A stretch of DNA of 14,005 nt from Thermoflexales bacterium. GTDB lineage: Bacteria > Chloroflexota > Anaerolineae > S140-20. This document shows, piece by piece, positions 13,338-14,005 of this stretch. The stretch is from NCBI GenBank assembly GCA_015484715.1, contig WFUY01000037.1:1-14005 (forward strand). Reading direction: 5' to 3'. Both the position numbers and the translations under genes were made by a program. Position 1 is the first letter of the stretch; each line of letters starts with the position of its first letter. The notes under the pieces were generated by a model. That model was not told the DNA's origin and did not search any database. It saw only the letters and a program-made list of their open reading frames with translations.

Positions 13338-14005
13338 ATGCCCCGTGCCCTCTTCTCCCTCTACGACAAGACAGGATTGGACGCCTTCGCCGGCCGGCTG
13401 GCGGCGATGGGTTGGGAGCTGGTCGCCAGCGGCGGCACGGCCCGCGCCCTGCGGAAAGCCGGCCTCCCCGTCACCGACGTGGCCCAACTCACCGGCTTCC
13501 CCGAGATGCTGGGCGGGCGGGTCAAGACCTTGCACCCGGCGATCCACGGCGCGATCCTGGCCCGCCCCGGCGCAGCCGACCGGGCCGAACTGGCCGCCCA
13601 CGGCATCGCGCCCATTGACCTGGTCGCCGTCAACCTCTACCCCTTCCGGGAGACCGTCGCCCGGCCCGGCGTGACGGTGGAGGAGGCGGTGGAGCAGATA
13701 GACATCGGCGGCGTCGCCCTGCTCCGGGCGGCGGCCAAGAACTTCGCCCGGGTGACCGTCCTCTGCGATCCGGCGGACTACGCCCCGGTCCTGGCCGAGC
13801 TGGAGGCCCGGGGGGAGGTCTCCCCGGCGACCCGCCGCCGGCTGGCCGCCAAAGCCTTCGCCCACACCCGCGACTACGATGCGGCCATCGAAGCCTTCCT
13901 GGCCGCCTCCGAGGGGGAGGCGACGCCGGCCCCCTTCCCCTCCCGCCTCACCCTCACCCTCCACCGGGTCCGGGCGCTGCGCTACGGCGAGAACCCCCAC
14001 CAGGC
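13338..14005 (+). CDS. purH: Bifunctional AICAR transformylase/IMP cyclohydrolase PurH (partial, C-terminus off window)
   Basis: Catalyses the last two steps of IMP synthesis. The visible 222 codons cover the whole N-terminal IMP cyclohydrolase (MGS-like) domain, with [68 protein letters not shown] and [11 protein letters not shown]. The formyltransferase domain begins at the right edge with LRYGENPHQ. The ATG at 13338-13340 has AAAGGAG about 8 bases upstream. It is the only gene on the plus strand. The heptamer array directly before its ribosome binding site is unusual and could alter leader RNA structure when its copy number changes. Confidence 0.96.
   Translation, partial: MPRALFSLYDKTGLDAFAGRLAAMGWELVASGGTARALRKAGLPVTDVAQLTGFPEMLGGRVKTLHPAIHGAILARPGAADRAELAAHGIAPIDLVAVNLYPFRETVARPGVTVEEAVEQIDIGGVALLRAAAKNFARVTVLCDPADYAPVLAELEARGEVSPATRRRLAAKAFAHTRDYDAAIEAFLAASEGEATPAPFPSRLTLTLHRVRALRYGENPHQ

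Overview
The window is GC-rich bacterial DNA that I infer comes from the Chloroflexota, probably a thermophilic or facultatively anaerobic relative of the Anaerolineae, Caldilineae or Thermoflexia. The reasons are a lipoprotein with a Thr-Pro and Lys-Glu-Thr-Val repeat linker typical of that phylum, a B-family heme-copper enzyme, and intergenic arrays of short repeats. The taxon is an inference and not a measurement. No phage, transposon or CRISPR genes were seen.

All complete genes except the right-most lie on the minus strand, so transcription runs from right to left. (1) 12560 to 9141 carries tal, pgl and zwf, the transaldolase, 6-phosphogluconolactonase and glucose-6-phosphate dehydrogenase of the oxidative pentose phosphate pathway. 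A plausible promoter lies at 12798-12826. (2) 9119 to 6224 carries a membrane histidine kinase and an OmpR-type response regulator. They start only a few bases after zwf and overlap each other. (3) 5950 to 5540 is a lone receiver-domain protein. (4) 5464 to 3353 is a cytochrome cd1 nitrite reductase (nirS) with an extra N-terminal cytochrome c domain and a lipoprotein signal. (5) 3162 to 651 is a three-gene cluster for a B-family heme-copper enzyme: a 52-residue single-helix subunit, a CuA subunit II and a subunit I. Subunit I keeps all the metal ligands but has Gln in place of the catalytic Tyr, which argues for a nitric oxide reductase and not an O2 reductase. (6) 573 to the left edge is a partial TauE/SafE or DsbD_2-type membrane protein, possibly for copper or cytochrome assembly.

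On the right, a 5'-truncated remnant of an NAD(P)H-hydrate epimerase gene (12600-12758) and about 575 bases without a gene separate tal from purH. purH is on the plus strand and runs off the right end. A (TTGCAAC)n heptamer array sits just upstream of the purH ribosome binding site.

Read together, the core is a compact denitrification module: nitrite to NO by a membrane-anchored diheme-c/d1 NirS, then NO to N2O by a CuA-type NO reductase. It lies directly downstream of a two-component system and an NADPH-producing operon. Direct repeats with 11-bp spacing upstream of both nirS and the lone receiver gene are candidate sites for the OmpR-type regulator. Genes for heme d1 synthesis are not in the window.
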